From an uncultured Cocleimonas sp. (GTDB lineage: Bacteria > Pseudomonadota > Gammaproteobacteria > Thiotrichales > Thiotrichaceae), in assembly GCA_938041705.1 (NCBI GenBank), contig CALISP010000171.1, positions 1 through 10,618 on the forward strand: a stretch of 10,618 nucleotides of DNA. The letters are read 5' to 3'. The notes beneath the pieces are model-generated. The model was given only the letters and a program-made list of their open reading frames with translations, was not told where the DNA came from and made no database searches. Below, piece by piece: positions 1-6,448 of this stretch (positions within the stretch are counted from its first letter, which is position 1; each line of letters starts with the position of its first letter). Position numbers and translations under genes: made by a program.

Positions 1-240
1 GTAAGCAGCGGCATCAAAGGGGTTTTCGCGGTTTTCTAGATGCCAAGCATCAATTTTTGCTTGAAACTCATCTCTAATATCTAAAAGCTCTCTATTTTTC
101 GGCATGAACTCATTCAAAATATCTTGAAATGATTTCCAAAAGCTTTCTACGTCGATACCTGTACCAGGAATAATGTCATTAACGATCAGATCATGTAATT
201 TTTGATCAATACTTAATTTATCTTTGCAAACTGTTGTCAT
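1..240 (-). CDS. glcB: Malate synthase G, N-terminal part (truncated by window edge)
   Basis: Malate synthase G condenses glyoxylate with acetyl-CoA to malate, the second step of the glyoxylate shunt, in the cytoplasm. Only the first 80 codons are in the window; the rest lies to the left. The reverse-strand protein begins MTTVCKDKLSIDQKLHDLIV and continues with PGTGIDVESFWKSF and the stretch MPKNRELLDIRDEFQAKID, then AWHLENRENPFDAAAY. This matches the N-terminal helical cap of the G isoform (PGTG..FW, NR.LL..RD..Q..ID.WH). Two AAGGA boxes just before the ATG (complement of about 243-259) make the start convincing. It is divergent from aceK, whose product controls flux into the same pathway, so a shared control region is plausible. 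The catalytic residues are outside the window and cannot be checked. Confidence 0.9.
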   Translation of the reverse strand, partial: MTTVCKDKLSIDQKLHDLIVNDIIPGTGIDVESFWKSFQDILNEFMPKNRELLDIRDEFQAKIDAWHLENRENPFDAAAY

Positions 241-432
241 GTTATTCCTTTTTCCTTTTTAAATTTGATATTGATTCATATTAGATTTCGACAAATAGTA
301 TAGGCTATTGCTGGGTACTCTATATAAAATATTTATAATGATTGAAGTATGCAATTTGATTTATTAATTAATCGATATGATCGATGAGAATAGCTAATTG
401 TTTTACATTGTATTTAATGAAGATAAATAAAT

Positions 433-449
433 TTATTTACTGTAAATAA
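433..449. promoter_or_regulatory. Perfect palindrome, candidate operator upstream of aceK
   Basis: TTATTTAC and GTAAATAA form perfect 8-bp arms around a single T at 441. The site lies about 125 bp before the aceK start and about 190 bp before the glcB start. Its symmetry is typical of a binding site for a dimeric regulator. The arms are almost entirely A and T, so a chance palindrome in AT-rich DNA is a real alternative. The binding protein is not identifiable from the sequence. Confidence 0.35.
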
Positions 450-490
450 TTTAGAATTAACCCTATAAATATAGGCTGTATAGCTAAAAT

Positions 491-512
491 AGGTTAAAAG
501 TAGGGGGGTGTC
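491..512 (+). repeat. Dispersed G-rich motif, copy A (upstream of aceK)
   Basis: The sequence is AGGTTAAAAG followed by TAGGGGGGTGTC. It shares AAAAG, an A before a long G-run, and TGTC with the spacer copies at 2393-2416 and 6449-6471. The core GGGGGGTGTCAT (503-514) is repeated exactly inside tatD at 10282-10293. The motif ends 61 bp before the aceK start codon. Its function is unknown to me. Confidence 0.7.
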
Positions 513-518
513 ATTCTG

Positions 519-537
519 TTGTATCTTCAAGATACAA
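519..537. promoter_or_regulatory. Perfect 9-bp-arm palindrome before aceK
   Basis: TTGTATCTTCAAGATACAA has perfect 9-bp arms about C528 and ends 36 bp before the aceK ATG. As DNA it looks like an operator for a dimeric repressor. As RNA it could fold as an 8-bp stem with a UCA triloop. No T-run follows, so it is not an intrinsic terminator. It lies directly downstream of motif copy A, inside a 10-codon GTG mini-ORF (508-540). Its closeness to aceK favours control of aceK over glcB. Confidence 0.5.
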
Positions 538-573
538 TGAACACTTAAAGTTATATGAAGAATTAATCGCACT

Positions 574-2319
574 ATGGCAATATCAAAAGAAATAGCTGAA
601 AAAATACTTAAGGGCTTTGATAAACATTTCAGTATTTTTAATGAAATAACTACACAAGCTCAACAACGCTTTGAAGCTGCTGACTGGGGAGCAGAACGTC
701 AAGCTTCAATTCAACGCATCAAACTCTATGACAAGCGAGTTGATGAGACGGTAGCTGTTATAAAAAATAAATTCGAACTCTATCCAATGAACGGAGCAAT
801 TTGGACAAAAGTAAAAACTGATTTTATACTTTTGTTACAAGATCATCAGCAACCTGAACTGGCCGAGACTTATTTTAATTCTGTATTTTGTCGCGCTTTT
901 ACAAGAGAGTTATACACATCGAGCTATATCTTTGTCAGAAATGCAGTGTCGACAGATTATATTCATTCAGATGTTCCGACTTATGAAGCTTATTATCCTG
1001 CTAATACTGGTTTTTATAAATCCATTACTAATATTCTTACTCATTTTAAATTAGAGATTCCCTACGAAAATTTTAATCGGGATAAGCGTTATATCGCTAA
1101 ATCGATTTGCAATATATTTAAACTAGGAAATAGAACTGCAGAATTGAATTTCCAATATCAAGTTATCAATGCTCTTTTTTATCGAAATAAAGCAGCCTAT
1201 ATTGTTGGCAAAGCGGTTAATGGACATGATGTTTATCCTTTTGCTATTCCACTTTTAAATAATGAAAAAGGTCAAATTTACACTGACGCGCTTTTAGTCG
1301 GAGAAGATTCAGTTTCTCAATTATTCGGGTTCTCATATGCTTATTTTATGGTCAAGCATCCTGTACCTTCTGCGGTTGTAGATTTCTTGAAGTCATTAGT
1401 GCCAAGACGTAAACGAGAAGGTTTGTATTCTGCTATTGGTTATCAAAAGCATGGTAAAACTGATTTTTATCGCGGGTTTTTGCACCATTTAGATTATTCT
1501 GATGACAATCTGATATTAGCACCTGGTATCCCTGGCATGGTTATGTCTGTTTTTACTCTACCTTCTTATCCTTATGTATTTAAGGTGATTCGAGATTATT
1601 TTGCACCACCTAAGGATATCACTCGAAAACAAGTAGAAGATACTTACCAATTAGTAAAGCAACATGATCGAGTTGGACGTATGGCAGATATGTTGGAATA
1701 TTCTTCGGTCGTTTTACCCCTGTATCGTTTTACTGAAGAGCTTTTAGACGATCTTAAAGAAACTTGCGATAGTAGTATTAGCTTTATTACTGACGACCAA
1801 GGTGTAGAACAATTGGTTTTAGAGCATGTGTATATCGAACGGCGCATGGTGCCATTAAATATGGCCTTAGCTGAAGCTCAAAATAAAGATGACGAAGGTA
1901 CTATAGAGTTTCTGATTAAATCATTTGGAGATGCTATTAAAGAACTGTCAGCGGCAAATATATTTCCTGGAGATCTACTGTATAAAAACTTTGGTGTAAC
2001 ACGTTTGGAGCGTGTAGTTTTTTACGACTATGACGAGATCGTATACCTAACGGATTGTAATTTTAGAAAAATCCCTGAACCAAGAACTACGCAAGAATTA
2101 ATGTCCGCAGAACCTTGGTACAGCGTTGCTAAAAATGATATTTTTCCTGAAGAGTTTGCTCGATTTTTGTTAGGAAACGATACCATCAAAAAATTCTTTA
2201 TGAAGTACCACGCAGATTTGCTAGATGCTGATTACTGGATACAAAAACAAGATAATATTAAAAACGGTATATTTGAAGACGTATTTCCTTATCCTCAGAA
2301 ATATAGAATGCATCGATAA
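574..2319 (+). CDS. aceK: Isocitrate dehydrogenase kinase/phosphatase
   Basis: AceK phosphorylates and dephosphorylates isocitrate dehydrogenase at one active site. Phosphorylation inactivates the enzyme and sends isocitrate to the glyoxylate shunt. The protein has 581 residues (E. coli about 578) and aligns from the first residues (KILKGFD, then AQQRFEAADW). The N-terminal half is the AceK-specific regulatory domain. The kinase fold has the ATP loop LAPGIPGMVM (315-324), the ATP-contacting lysine K337 in YVFKVIRD, D372 in VGRMADM, the catalytic aspartate D467 in FPGDLLYKNFG, and D485 in FYDYDEI. K337, D372, D467 and D485 correspond to E. coli K336, D371, D457 and D475, so it looks fully active. 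The ribosome-binding site is weak (GAAG about 15 nt upstream). Unlike the aceBAK operon of E. coli, it stands alone, divergent from malate synthase G, with no aceA in the window. Confidence 0.97.
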   Translation: MAISKEIAEKILKGFDKHFSIFNEITTQAQQRFEAADWGAERQASIQRIKLYDKRVDETVAVIKNKFELYPMNGAIWTKVKTDFILLLQDHQQPELAETYFNSVFCRAFTRELYTSSYIFVRNAVSTDYIHSDVPTYEAYYPANTGFYKSITNILTHFKLEIPYENFNRDKRYIAKSICNIFKLGNRTAELNFQYQVINALFYRNKAAYIVGKAVNGHDVYPFAIPLLNNEKGQIYTDALLVGEDSVSQLFGFSYAYFMVKHPVPSAVVDFLKSLVPRRKREGLYSAIGYQKHGKTDFYRGFLHHLDYSDDNLILAPGIPGMVMSVFTLPSYPYVFKVIRDYFAPPKDITRKQVEDTYQLVKQHDRVGRMADMLEYSSVVLPLYRFTEELLDDLKETCDSSISFITDDQGVEQLVLEHVYIERRMVPLNMALAEAQNKDDEGTIEFLIKSFGDAIKELSAANIFPGDLLYKNFGVTRLERVVFYDYDEIVYLTDCNFRKIPEPRTTQELMSAEPWYSVAKNDIFPEEFARFLLGNDTIKKFFMKYHADLLDADYWIQKQDNIKNGIFEDVFPYPQKYRMHR

Positions 2320-2392
2320 GCTTAGTTATTGCTAGTTTTTATATTCAATAGTATTAATACTGTAATAAATTAACTCTTCTCAATTAATAAAA

Positions 2393-2416
2393 AGGTCTAA
2401 AAGGAGGGGGGGTGTC
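2393..2416 (+). repeat. Dispersed G-rich motif, copy B (downstream of aceK)
   Basis: AGGTCTAAAAGG is followed by AGGGGGGGTGTC, with a run of seven G at 2406-2412. The stretch AAAGGTCTAAAAG (2392-2404 with its leading A) is identical to that in copy C. This copy contains a perfect AAGGAGG (2401-2407) followed by GTG at 2412, opening a 10-codon frame that ends in TAA at 2442-2444, beside the terminator stem. It lies between convergent genes, so it is not simply a promoter element of a downstream gene. Confidence 0.7.
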
Positions 2417-2442
2417 GTTTAAAAACATTAATTTCATCCAAT

Positions 2443-2468
2443 AAAAAAGCACCTCAATAAGTGCTTTT
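2443..2468 (-). terminator. Intrinsic terminator of infA, probably also serving aceK
   Basis: AAAAGCAC and GTGCTTTT form an 8-bp stem around an 8-nt loop (2453-2460). Read on the minus strand, the stem ends in GTGCTTTTTT, a run of six T, 45 nt after the infA stop. On the plus strand the trailing T-run is four, so termination of aceK transcripts is possible but weaker. The position between two convergent genes fits a bidirectional terminator. Confidence 0.8.
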
Positions 2469-2513
2469 AATAAAATATGTTTTCTTACAGGATAATCAAA
2501 TGACAGTGCAAGC

Positions 2514-2732
2514 TTACTTACTTCGGTAAGTTATACGACCTTTTGTCAAATCATAAGGCGTCAATTGAACTGTCACTTGGTCACCCGTTAAAATTCTAAT
2601 GTAGTTTTTACGCATGCGACCAGAGATATGTGCATTTACTTTATGCCCATTTTCAAGTTCAACAATAAATGTAGTATTGGGTAGTGTTTCAACTACTGTT
2701 CCTTCCATTTCTATACTTTCTTCTTTTGCCAT
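2514..2732 (-). CDS. infA: Translation initiation factor IF-1
   Basis: IF-1 binds the ribosomal A site of the 30S subunit and works with IF-2 and IF-3 during initiation. The 72-residue protein (normal length) is a single OB-fold beginning MAKEESIEMEGTVVETLPN. It continues with FIVELENGHKVNAHISGRMRKNYIRILTGD and ends TPYDLTKGRITYRSK. These are hallmark IF-1 blocks: EGTV.E.LPN, G..V.AHISG.MR, I.ILTGD.V.V...PYDL..GRI.YR. No clear Shine-Dalgarno precedes the ATG. It is transcribed alone, divergent from fabD across 182 bp and convergent with aceK. A TTGTTT/GATAAT pair with 16-bp spacing (complement of 2767-2794) is a possible promoter, but a weak one. Confidence 0.98.
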   Translation of the reverse strand: MAKEESIEMEGTVVETLPNTTFIVELENGHKVNAHISGRMRKNYIRILTGDQVTVQLTPYDLTKGRITYRSK

Positions 2733-2844
2733 GCTTTAAACTACTGTGTTAATTGAGAAACGCCGTATTATCCATTACCTGCCGTAATAAACAAGGTTTT
2801 TCTATGCATTATAAGGGTACATACAAAACCTAGTATTAACAGCT

Positions 2845-2861
2845 ATTATGATGTGCATAAT
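2845..2861. promoter_or_regulatory. Inverted repeat upstream of fabD
   Basis: ATTATG and CATAAT are perfect 6-bp arms separated by ATGTG, ending 53 bp before the chosen fabD start. The left arm overlaps TATTAT, a minus-10-like hexamer at 2844-2849, so a regulator bound here could block fabD transcription. No good minus-35 box was found at the proper distance, and short arms like these arise often by chance in AT-rich DNA. Confidence 0.25.
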
Positions 2862-2902
2862 CGACTAATAACACCTATCATATGTCCAATTTATTAAAAA
2901 AC

Positions 2903-2909
2903 AAGGAAA
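2903..2909 (+). promoter_or_regulatory. Ribosome-binding site that fixes the fabD start
   Basis: AAGGAAA lies 5 nt before the ATG at 2915 (8 nt from its GG). It supports that start over the in-frame ATG at 2882, which has no comparable site and would add an 11-residue tail absent from the family. Confidence 0.75.
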
Positions 2910-2914
2910 GCAGA

Positions 2915-3868
2915 ATGCAGTTTGCAGCAGTGTTTCCCGGTCAGGGATCGCAATCACTCGGAATGTTAGCAGAATTAGCTAATGAACACCCTGAAGTGCA
3001 TCAGACATTTGAAGAAGCTTCAGATATCTTAAATAAGAATTTATGGGAGATGACTACTGCTGATTCTAACGATTCTTCAAGCCAAACCGTTATTGATCAA
3101 ACCATCAATACTCAACCTTTAATGCTTGCCGCTGGTGTTGCAGTGTGGAGAATATGGCAAAAAATAGGGGGGTGTGCTCCAATTGCTATGGCTGGTCATA
3201 GTTTGGGTGAATATTCTGCACTCGTTGCAAGTGGTTCATTAGACTTCGCAGATGCTGTTAGATTAGTATCTAAACGGGCTCAACTAATGCAACAGGCAGT
3301 GCCCGTTGGCCAAGGTGCAATGGCAGCTATTTTGGGATTAGAAGATCAACAAATTATTGATATATGTGCAGGTCTTGCAAGTGAAGGAATTGTTGAAGCT
3401 GTTAATTTTAATTCACCTGGACAAGTTGTTATAGCAGGTGAAACTAAAGCCGTTGATGCTGCAATAGAAAAACTGACAGAAGCAGGTGCAAAACGAGCGA
3501 TTAAATTAGCGATGAGTGTTCCATCCCATTGTAGTTTGCTAAAAGATGCAGCGACTGAATTAAGTAAAGAATTATTGGAAACCCCATTTTTTGAAAGTAC
3601 ATATCCTATCATTCAGAATGTTGCGGCAAGTAATAATCCAGCAACTGAAGATCGTCAACAAGCATTATCAGAACAACTTTATAAACCTGTACTTTGGGTA
3701 GACTGTATAACTAACTTAGCTAAAGATTATAACGCGGATACAATAATCGAATTTGGTCCTGGCAAAGTACTATTTGGTTTGAATCGAAGAATAGATAGAA
3801 GTTTGGGTAATATATGCATTAATGACTCAGCCTCATTAGAAAAAGCATTAGCAATGTGCAGTGCTTAA
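2915..3868 (+). CDS. fabD: Malonyl-CoA:acyl carrier protein transacylase
   Basis: FabD moves the malonyl group from CoA to ACP, supplying the elongation unit for fatty-acid synthesis. From 2915 the protein has 317 residues and begins MQFAAVFPGQGSQSLGML, as usual for the family. The nucleophile is S96 in AGHSLGEYSA, its partner is H205 in SVPSHC, and R121 in SKRAQLM binds the malonyl carboxylate (E. coli S92, H201 and R117, all offset by four). The C-terminal EFGPGKVL block is present. An in-frame ATG at 2882 is less likely because the ribosome-binding site and the conserved N terminus both favour 2915. It is first in the fab cluster, 48 nt ahead of fabG. Codons for KIGGCAP contain GGGGGG (3167-3172), unusual in a gene that otherwise avoids GGG and related to the dispersed G-rich motif. 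Confidence 0.97.
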   Translation: MQFAAVFPGQGSQSLGMLAELANEHPEVHQTFEEASDILNKNLWEMTTADSNDSSSQTVIDQTINTQPLMLAAGVAVWRIWQKIGGCAPIAMAGHSLGEYSALVASGSLDFADAVRLVSKRAQLMQQAVPVGQGAMAAILGLEDQQIIDICAGLASEGIVEAVNFNSPGQVVIAGETKAVDAAIEKLTEAGAKRAIKLAMSVPSHCSLLKDAATELSKELLETPFFESTYPIIQNVAASNNPATEDRQQALSEQLYKPVLWVDCITNLAKDYNADTIIEFGPGKVLFGLNRRIDRSLGNICINDSASLEKALAMCSA

Positions 3869-3916
3869 ACTTATATAGTTATTTTAAAATTGAATAATAT
3901 AGTAAAAGGAATTTAA

Positions 3917-4663
3917 ATGATTAACTTAGATGGACAAGTAACCTTAGTCACTGGAGCTAGTAGAGGAATAGGCAGAGCAATTGCTGAATCTCTAGGAAAA
4001 TCAGGAGCGACAGTTGTAGGTACCGCTACAAGCGAAAATGGTGCTGCTGCAATTACTGCATACTTCAAAGAGGCGGGCATTAATGGTGTTGGCAAAATGC
4101 TTAATGTAACTGATATTGATTCCATTGGAAAAGTATTAAAAGAAATAACCACTGAGTATGGCGCTATAACTGTGTTAGTTAATAATGCAGGTATTACTCG
4201 TGATAATTTAATGTTACGTATGAAAGAAGAAGAATGGTCAGATATTATGACTACCAATCTAACTTCAGTTTATCGTCTAAGTAAAGCATGTTTAAAAGGA
4301 ATGATGAAAGCACGCCATGGTCGAATTATTTCAATATCATCTGTGGTTGGTGCAACAGGTAATGCAGGGCAAGCTAACTACGCAGCAGCAAAAGCAGGCG
4401 TTGTAGGTTTCTCAAAATCATTAGCTCAAGAGATCGGATCTCGTGGAATCACAGTTAATGTGGTTGCTCCAGGCTTTATAGATACTGATATGACACGCGA
4501 TTTACCTGAAGAACAACGTAATAAGTTAATGAGCAATATTCCTCTAGGAAAATTGGGTGAAGCAGAAGATATCGCAAATGCCGTATTATTCTTAGCATCT
4601 GATATGGGATCGTATATATCTGGTGAAACTCTGCACGTAAATGGTGGCATGTATATGTCCTAA
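3917..4663 (+). CDS. fabG: 3-oxoacyl-ACP reductase
   Basis: FabG performs the NADPH-dependent reduction of 3-oxoacyl-ACP to 3-hydroxyacyl-ACP in each elongation round. At 248 residues it is a typical short-chain dehydrogenase. Visible motifs are the cofactor loop TGASRGIG (12-19), NNAG (89-92), and the catalytic triad S142 (ISISSVVG), Y155 and K159 (YAAAK). The C terminus GETLHVNGGMYMS is nearly that of E. coli FabG, which separates it from other short-chain reductases. AAGGA sits 6 nt before the ATG. It probably shares a transcript with fabD. acpP follows after a 162-bp gap that carries its own promoter-like sequence. Confidence 0.97.
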   Translation: MINLDGQVTLVTGASRGIGRAIAESLGKSGATVVGTATSENGAAAITAYFKEAGINGVGKMLNVTDIDSIGKVLKEITTEYGAITVLVNNAGITRDNLMLRMKEEEWSDIMTTNLTSVYRLSKACLKGMMKARHGRIISISSVVGATGNAGQANYAAAKAGVVGFSKSLAQEIGSRGITVNVVAPGFIDTDMTRDLPEEQRNKLMSNIPLGKLGEAEDIANAVLFLASDMGSYISGETLHVNGGMYMS

Positions 4664-4679
4664 TTGGACGCGCTGGAAA

Positions 4680-4695
4680 TAGAGCGAATGCTCTA
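4680..4695 (+). other. Small hairpin after fabG
   Basis: TAGAGC and GCTCTA pair as a 6-bp stem closed by a GAAT loop, 16 nt after the fabG stop. No T-run follows, so it is at best a partial terminator, or a 3'-end stabilising or processing structure between fabG and acpP. Confidence 0.3.
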
Positions 4696-4738
4696 AAAGA
4701 TTAATTAAATTAATAATTTATCAGAACTCTTAAATTAA

Positions 4739-4767
4739 TTGTGCAGAGGCTTTAAATTCTCTACAAT
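4739..4767 (+). promoter_or_regulatory. Candidate acpP promoter
   Basis: TTGTGC (4739-4744) and TACAAT (4762-4767) are separated by exactly 17 bp. The minus-10 box matches the sigma-70 consensus at five of six positions, the minus-35 box at only three of six. Upstream lies a pure AT stretch with the decamer TTAAATTAAT repeated at 4705-4714 and 4730-4739, which could act as an UP element. A separate strong promoter suits acpP, usually expressed far above its neighbours. It would leave a leader of about 50 nt. Confidence 0.4.
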
Positions 4768-4825
4768 AACCCCATTATATGTACAGTTCGTATATATTAT
4801 TTTAAATTACAAGGAATTAAAAATC

Positions 4826-5062
4826 ATGAGTGATGTTGAAACACGCGTTAAAAATGTCGTAGTAGAGCAATTAGGAGTTGAAGAATCAGAAGTTACAAAT
4901 GCAGCTTCTTTTGTAGATGATCTAGGCGCGGACTCATTAGACACCGTTGAGTTGGTTATGGCTCTAGAAGAAGAGTTTGGTACTGAAATACCAGACGAAG
5001 AAGCGGAAAAAATTACTACTGTTCAATTAGCTATCGATTACGTAAATAATAGTCAGGCTTAA
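4826..5062 (+). CDS. acpP: Acyl carrier protein
   Basis: ACP carries growing acyl chains on a phosphopantetheine arm through fatty-acid synthesis and donates them to lipid and lipid A assembly. The 78-residue acidic protein has the modification site S37 in GADSLDTVELVMALEEEFG and the usual ending (IPDEEAEKITTVQLAIDYV). The ATG at 4826 is chosen because AAGGAA lies about 9 nt upstream and the product then begins MSDVETRVKN like other ACPs. The frame stays open upstream to a GTG at 4739, but that part is AT-rich non-coding sequence. It is flanked by its own likely promoter and by a strong terminator 21 nt after the stop, so it can be made as a short, abundant monocistronic RNA. Confidence 0.98.
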   Translation: MSDVETRVKNVVVEQLGVEESEVTNAASFVDDLGADSLDTVELVMALEEEFGTEIPDEEAEKITTVQLAIDYVNNSQA

Positions 5063-5083
5063 TTTACAGAAATAAATTACTGC

Positions 5084-5147
5084 AAAAAACCGCAGGACTA
5101 CTACGCTTTGAGTTATATATGAGCAAATTAGTCTCTGCGGTTTTTTT
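5084..5147 (+). terminator. Intrinsic terminator after acpP
   Basis: The outer stem pairs CCGCAG (5090-5095) with CTGCGG (5135-5140). An inner stem pairs GACTA (5096-5100) with TAGTC (5129-5133) past one bulged T at 5134. Upstream A residues (5084-5089) can extend it, and seven T follow (5141-5147). The loop of about 28 nt is larger than usual but can fold on itself. It probably caps most acpP transcripts and lowers read-through into fabF. Confidence 0.85.
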
Positions 5148-5161
5148 CGTTTAGTTTTAGA

Positions 5162-5168
5162 AAAAGGA
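5162..5168 (+). promoter_or_regulatory. Ribosome-binding site selecting the GTG start of fabF
   Basis: AAAAGGA ends 7 nt before GTG at 5176. A nearby ATG at 5171 is out of frame with fabF and only two bases from this site, so the GTG is the real start. Confidence 0.7.
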
Positions 5169-5175
5169 TTATGAA

Positions 5176-6420
5176 GTGTCAAAACGTCGAGTTGTTGTTA
5201 CGGGTTTAGGTATAGTTTCTCCAGTTGGATCAGAGCTGGAAAAAGCATGGAAAAATATCACTGAAGGTGTCAGTGGTATCAATAAAATTTCGCCCGATTT
5301 ATTCGACGCATCAGAATTTTCTGTAAAAATTGCAGGCAATGTTGATGACTTTAATCCGACTGATTACATCACTCCAAAAGATCAGAAGAAGATGGATCCT
5401 TTTATCCACTATGGAATCGGTGCAGGTACAGATGCAATAAGAGATTCAGGGATTGAGATAAGCAACGAAGTAGCTGAAAGATTCGGTGTTATCGTTGGTT
5501 CTGGTATTGGTGGTGTAGGAACTATTGAAAAAAATAGTAAAGCATTTATAAATGGTGGGCCTCGTAAGATTTCGCCATTCTTTGTGCCTAGCACCATCGT
5601 TAATATGGTAGCAGGCAACTTATCAATAATGCATGGCCTAAAAGGTCATAATATGTCTCCTGTGTCTGCTTGTGCAACCGCTACTCATAGTATTGGTGAT
5701 GCCGCACGTATGATTAGTTATGGTGATGCAGAGGTTATGTTAGGTGGTGGAGCAGAAATGTGTTCTACACCTTTAGGTATTGGCGGTTTTGCTGCTATGC
5801 GCGCACTCTCAACTCGTAATGATGATCCATTGGCTGCAAGTCGTCCATGGGATATAGATCGTGATGGATTTGTGTTGGGCGATGGTGCCGGCGTTCTACA
5901 GCTTGAAGAATACGAATTTGCGAAAGCACGTGGTGCTGATATTTATTGTGAATTAGTAGGTTTTGGTATGAGTAGTGATGCCTTCCATATGACTTCTCCT
6001 TCTACTGACGGTGAAGGTGCTGCGCGTTGTATGAATCATGCACTTAAAGATGCAGGTTTGAATGCTGAAGATGTCGATTATATTAATGCCCACGGTACTT
6101 CTACTCCTGCTGGTGATGTAGCTGAAACTAATGCAATAAAGCGTGCAATGGGTAATCATGCAAATAATGTAGCTGTTAGCTCTACTAAATCTATGACCGG
6201 CCATCTCTTAGGTGCTGCAGGAGGTATTGAGGCAGTCTTTAGTGTGTTAGCTATCCGCGATCAAATCTTGCCGCCAACTATAAACCTCGATAACCAAGAC
6301 CCTGCTTGTGACCTTGATTATGTTGCCAATGAAGCAAGAAGTGCCAAAATTGATGTCTCAATGAGCAATTCTTTCGGGTTTGGAGGCACTAACGGCACTT
6401 TAATATTTAAGAAAATTTAA
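5176..6420 (+). CDS. fabF: 3-oxoacyl-ACP synthase II (KAS II)
   Basis: FabF condenses malonyl-ACP with acyl-ACP to extend the chain by two carbons; KAS II enzymes also drive temperature-responsive elongation of unsaturated chains. The 414-residue protein (E. coli 413) begins SKRRVVVTGLGIVSPVG after a GTG start. The condensing triad is C166 (SPVSACATATHS), H306 (NAHGTSTPAGD) and H343 (KSMTGHLLGAAGG), with K338 preceding. The FabF signatures GGPRKISPFFVPSTIVNM and SFGFGGTNG are present and separate it from FabB. It lies behind the acpP terminator, so expression depends on read-through or on an unseen promoter in 5148-5175. In E. coli and Pseudomonas pabC normally follows fabF; here a 105-bp spacer leads directly to mltG. 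Confidence 0.97.
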   Translation: MSKRRVVVTGLGIVSPVGSELEKAWKNITEGVSGINKISPDLFDASEFSVKIAGNVDDFNPTDYITPKDQKKMDPFIHYGIGAGTDAIRDSGIEISNEVAERFGVIVGSGIGGVGTIEKNSKAFINGGPRKISPFFVPSTIVNMVAGNLSIMHGLKGHNMSPVSACATATHSIGDAARMISYGDAEVMLGGGAEMCSTPLGIGGFAAMRALSTRNDDPLAASRPWDIDRDGFVLGDGAGVLQLEEYEFAKARGADIYCELVGFGMSSDAFHMTSPSTDGEGAARCMNHALKDAGLNAEDVDYINAHGTSTPAGDVAETNAIKRAMGNHANNVAVSSTKSMTGHLLGAAGGIEAVFSVLAIRDQILPPTINLDNQDPACDLDYVANEARSAKIDVSMSNSFGFGGTNGTLIFKKI

Positions 6421-6448
6421 ACATCTTTGTCTGCTAGATCATAAAGAA

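Larger units (their letters stand above)
241..573. promoter_or_regulatory. Divergent control region between glcB and aceK
   Basis: This 333-bp non-coding stretch is very AT-rich and must hold the promoters of both flanking genes. It contains two palindromes with a single central base (433-449 and 519-537), one copy of the dispersed G-rich motif (491-512), and two ATCGAT hexamers separated by ATG (371-385). The octamer TATAGGCT occurs twice (299-306 and 470-477). Minus-10-like hexamers are abundant, for example TATAAA at 464-469, but I could not pair any with a convincing minus-35 box, so no promoter is assigned. No RNA gene or conserved reading frame of useful length was seen. Confidence 0.55.

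Noticed and set aside
371..385. ATCGAT-ATG-ATCGAT as an operator
   Set aside because: Each half is itself a palindromic hexamer, so the symmetry is nearly automatic, and nothing else supports a role.
2516..2531. ACTTAC-TTCG-GTAAGT hairpin at the end of infA
   Set aside because: It lies inside the coding end and stop of infA, has no T-run on either strand, and a genuine terminator lies 45 nt further on.
2882..2914. In-frame upstream ATG extending fabD by 11 residues
   Set aside because: It lacks a ribosome-binding site, while AAGGAAA is well placed before 2915, and FabD proteins begin at the FxFPGQGSQ block.
3913..4257. Long open frame on the minus strand inside fabG (and similar antisense frames in aceK, fabD, fabF and mltG)
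   Set aside because: These mirror strongly conserved plus-strand genes, have no ribosome-binding sites and resemble no protein family.
4739..4825. GTG start extending acpP by 29 residues
   Set aside because: The extension overlaps promoter-like AT-rich sequence, reads as a non-conserved hydrophobic peptide, and AAGGAA precedes the ATG at 4826.
5171..5173. ATG just before fabF as its start
   Set aside because: It is out of frame with the FabF protein and only two bases from the ribosome-binding site.
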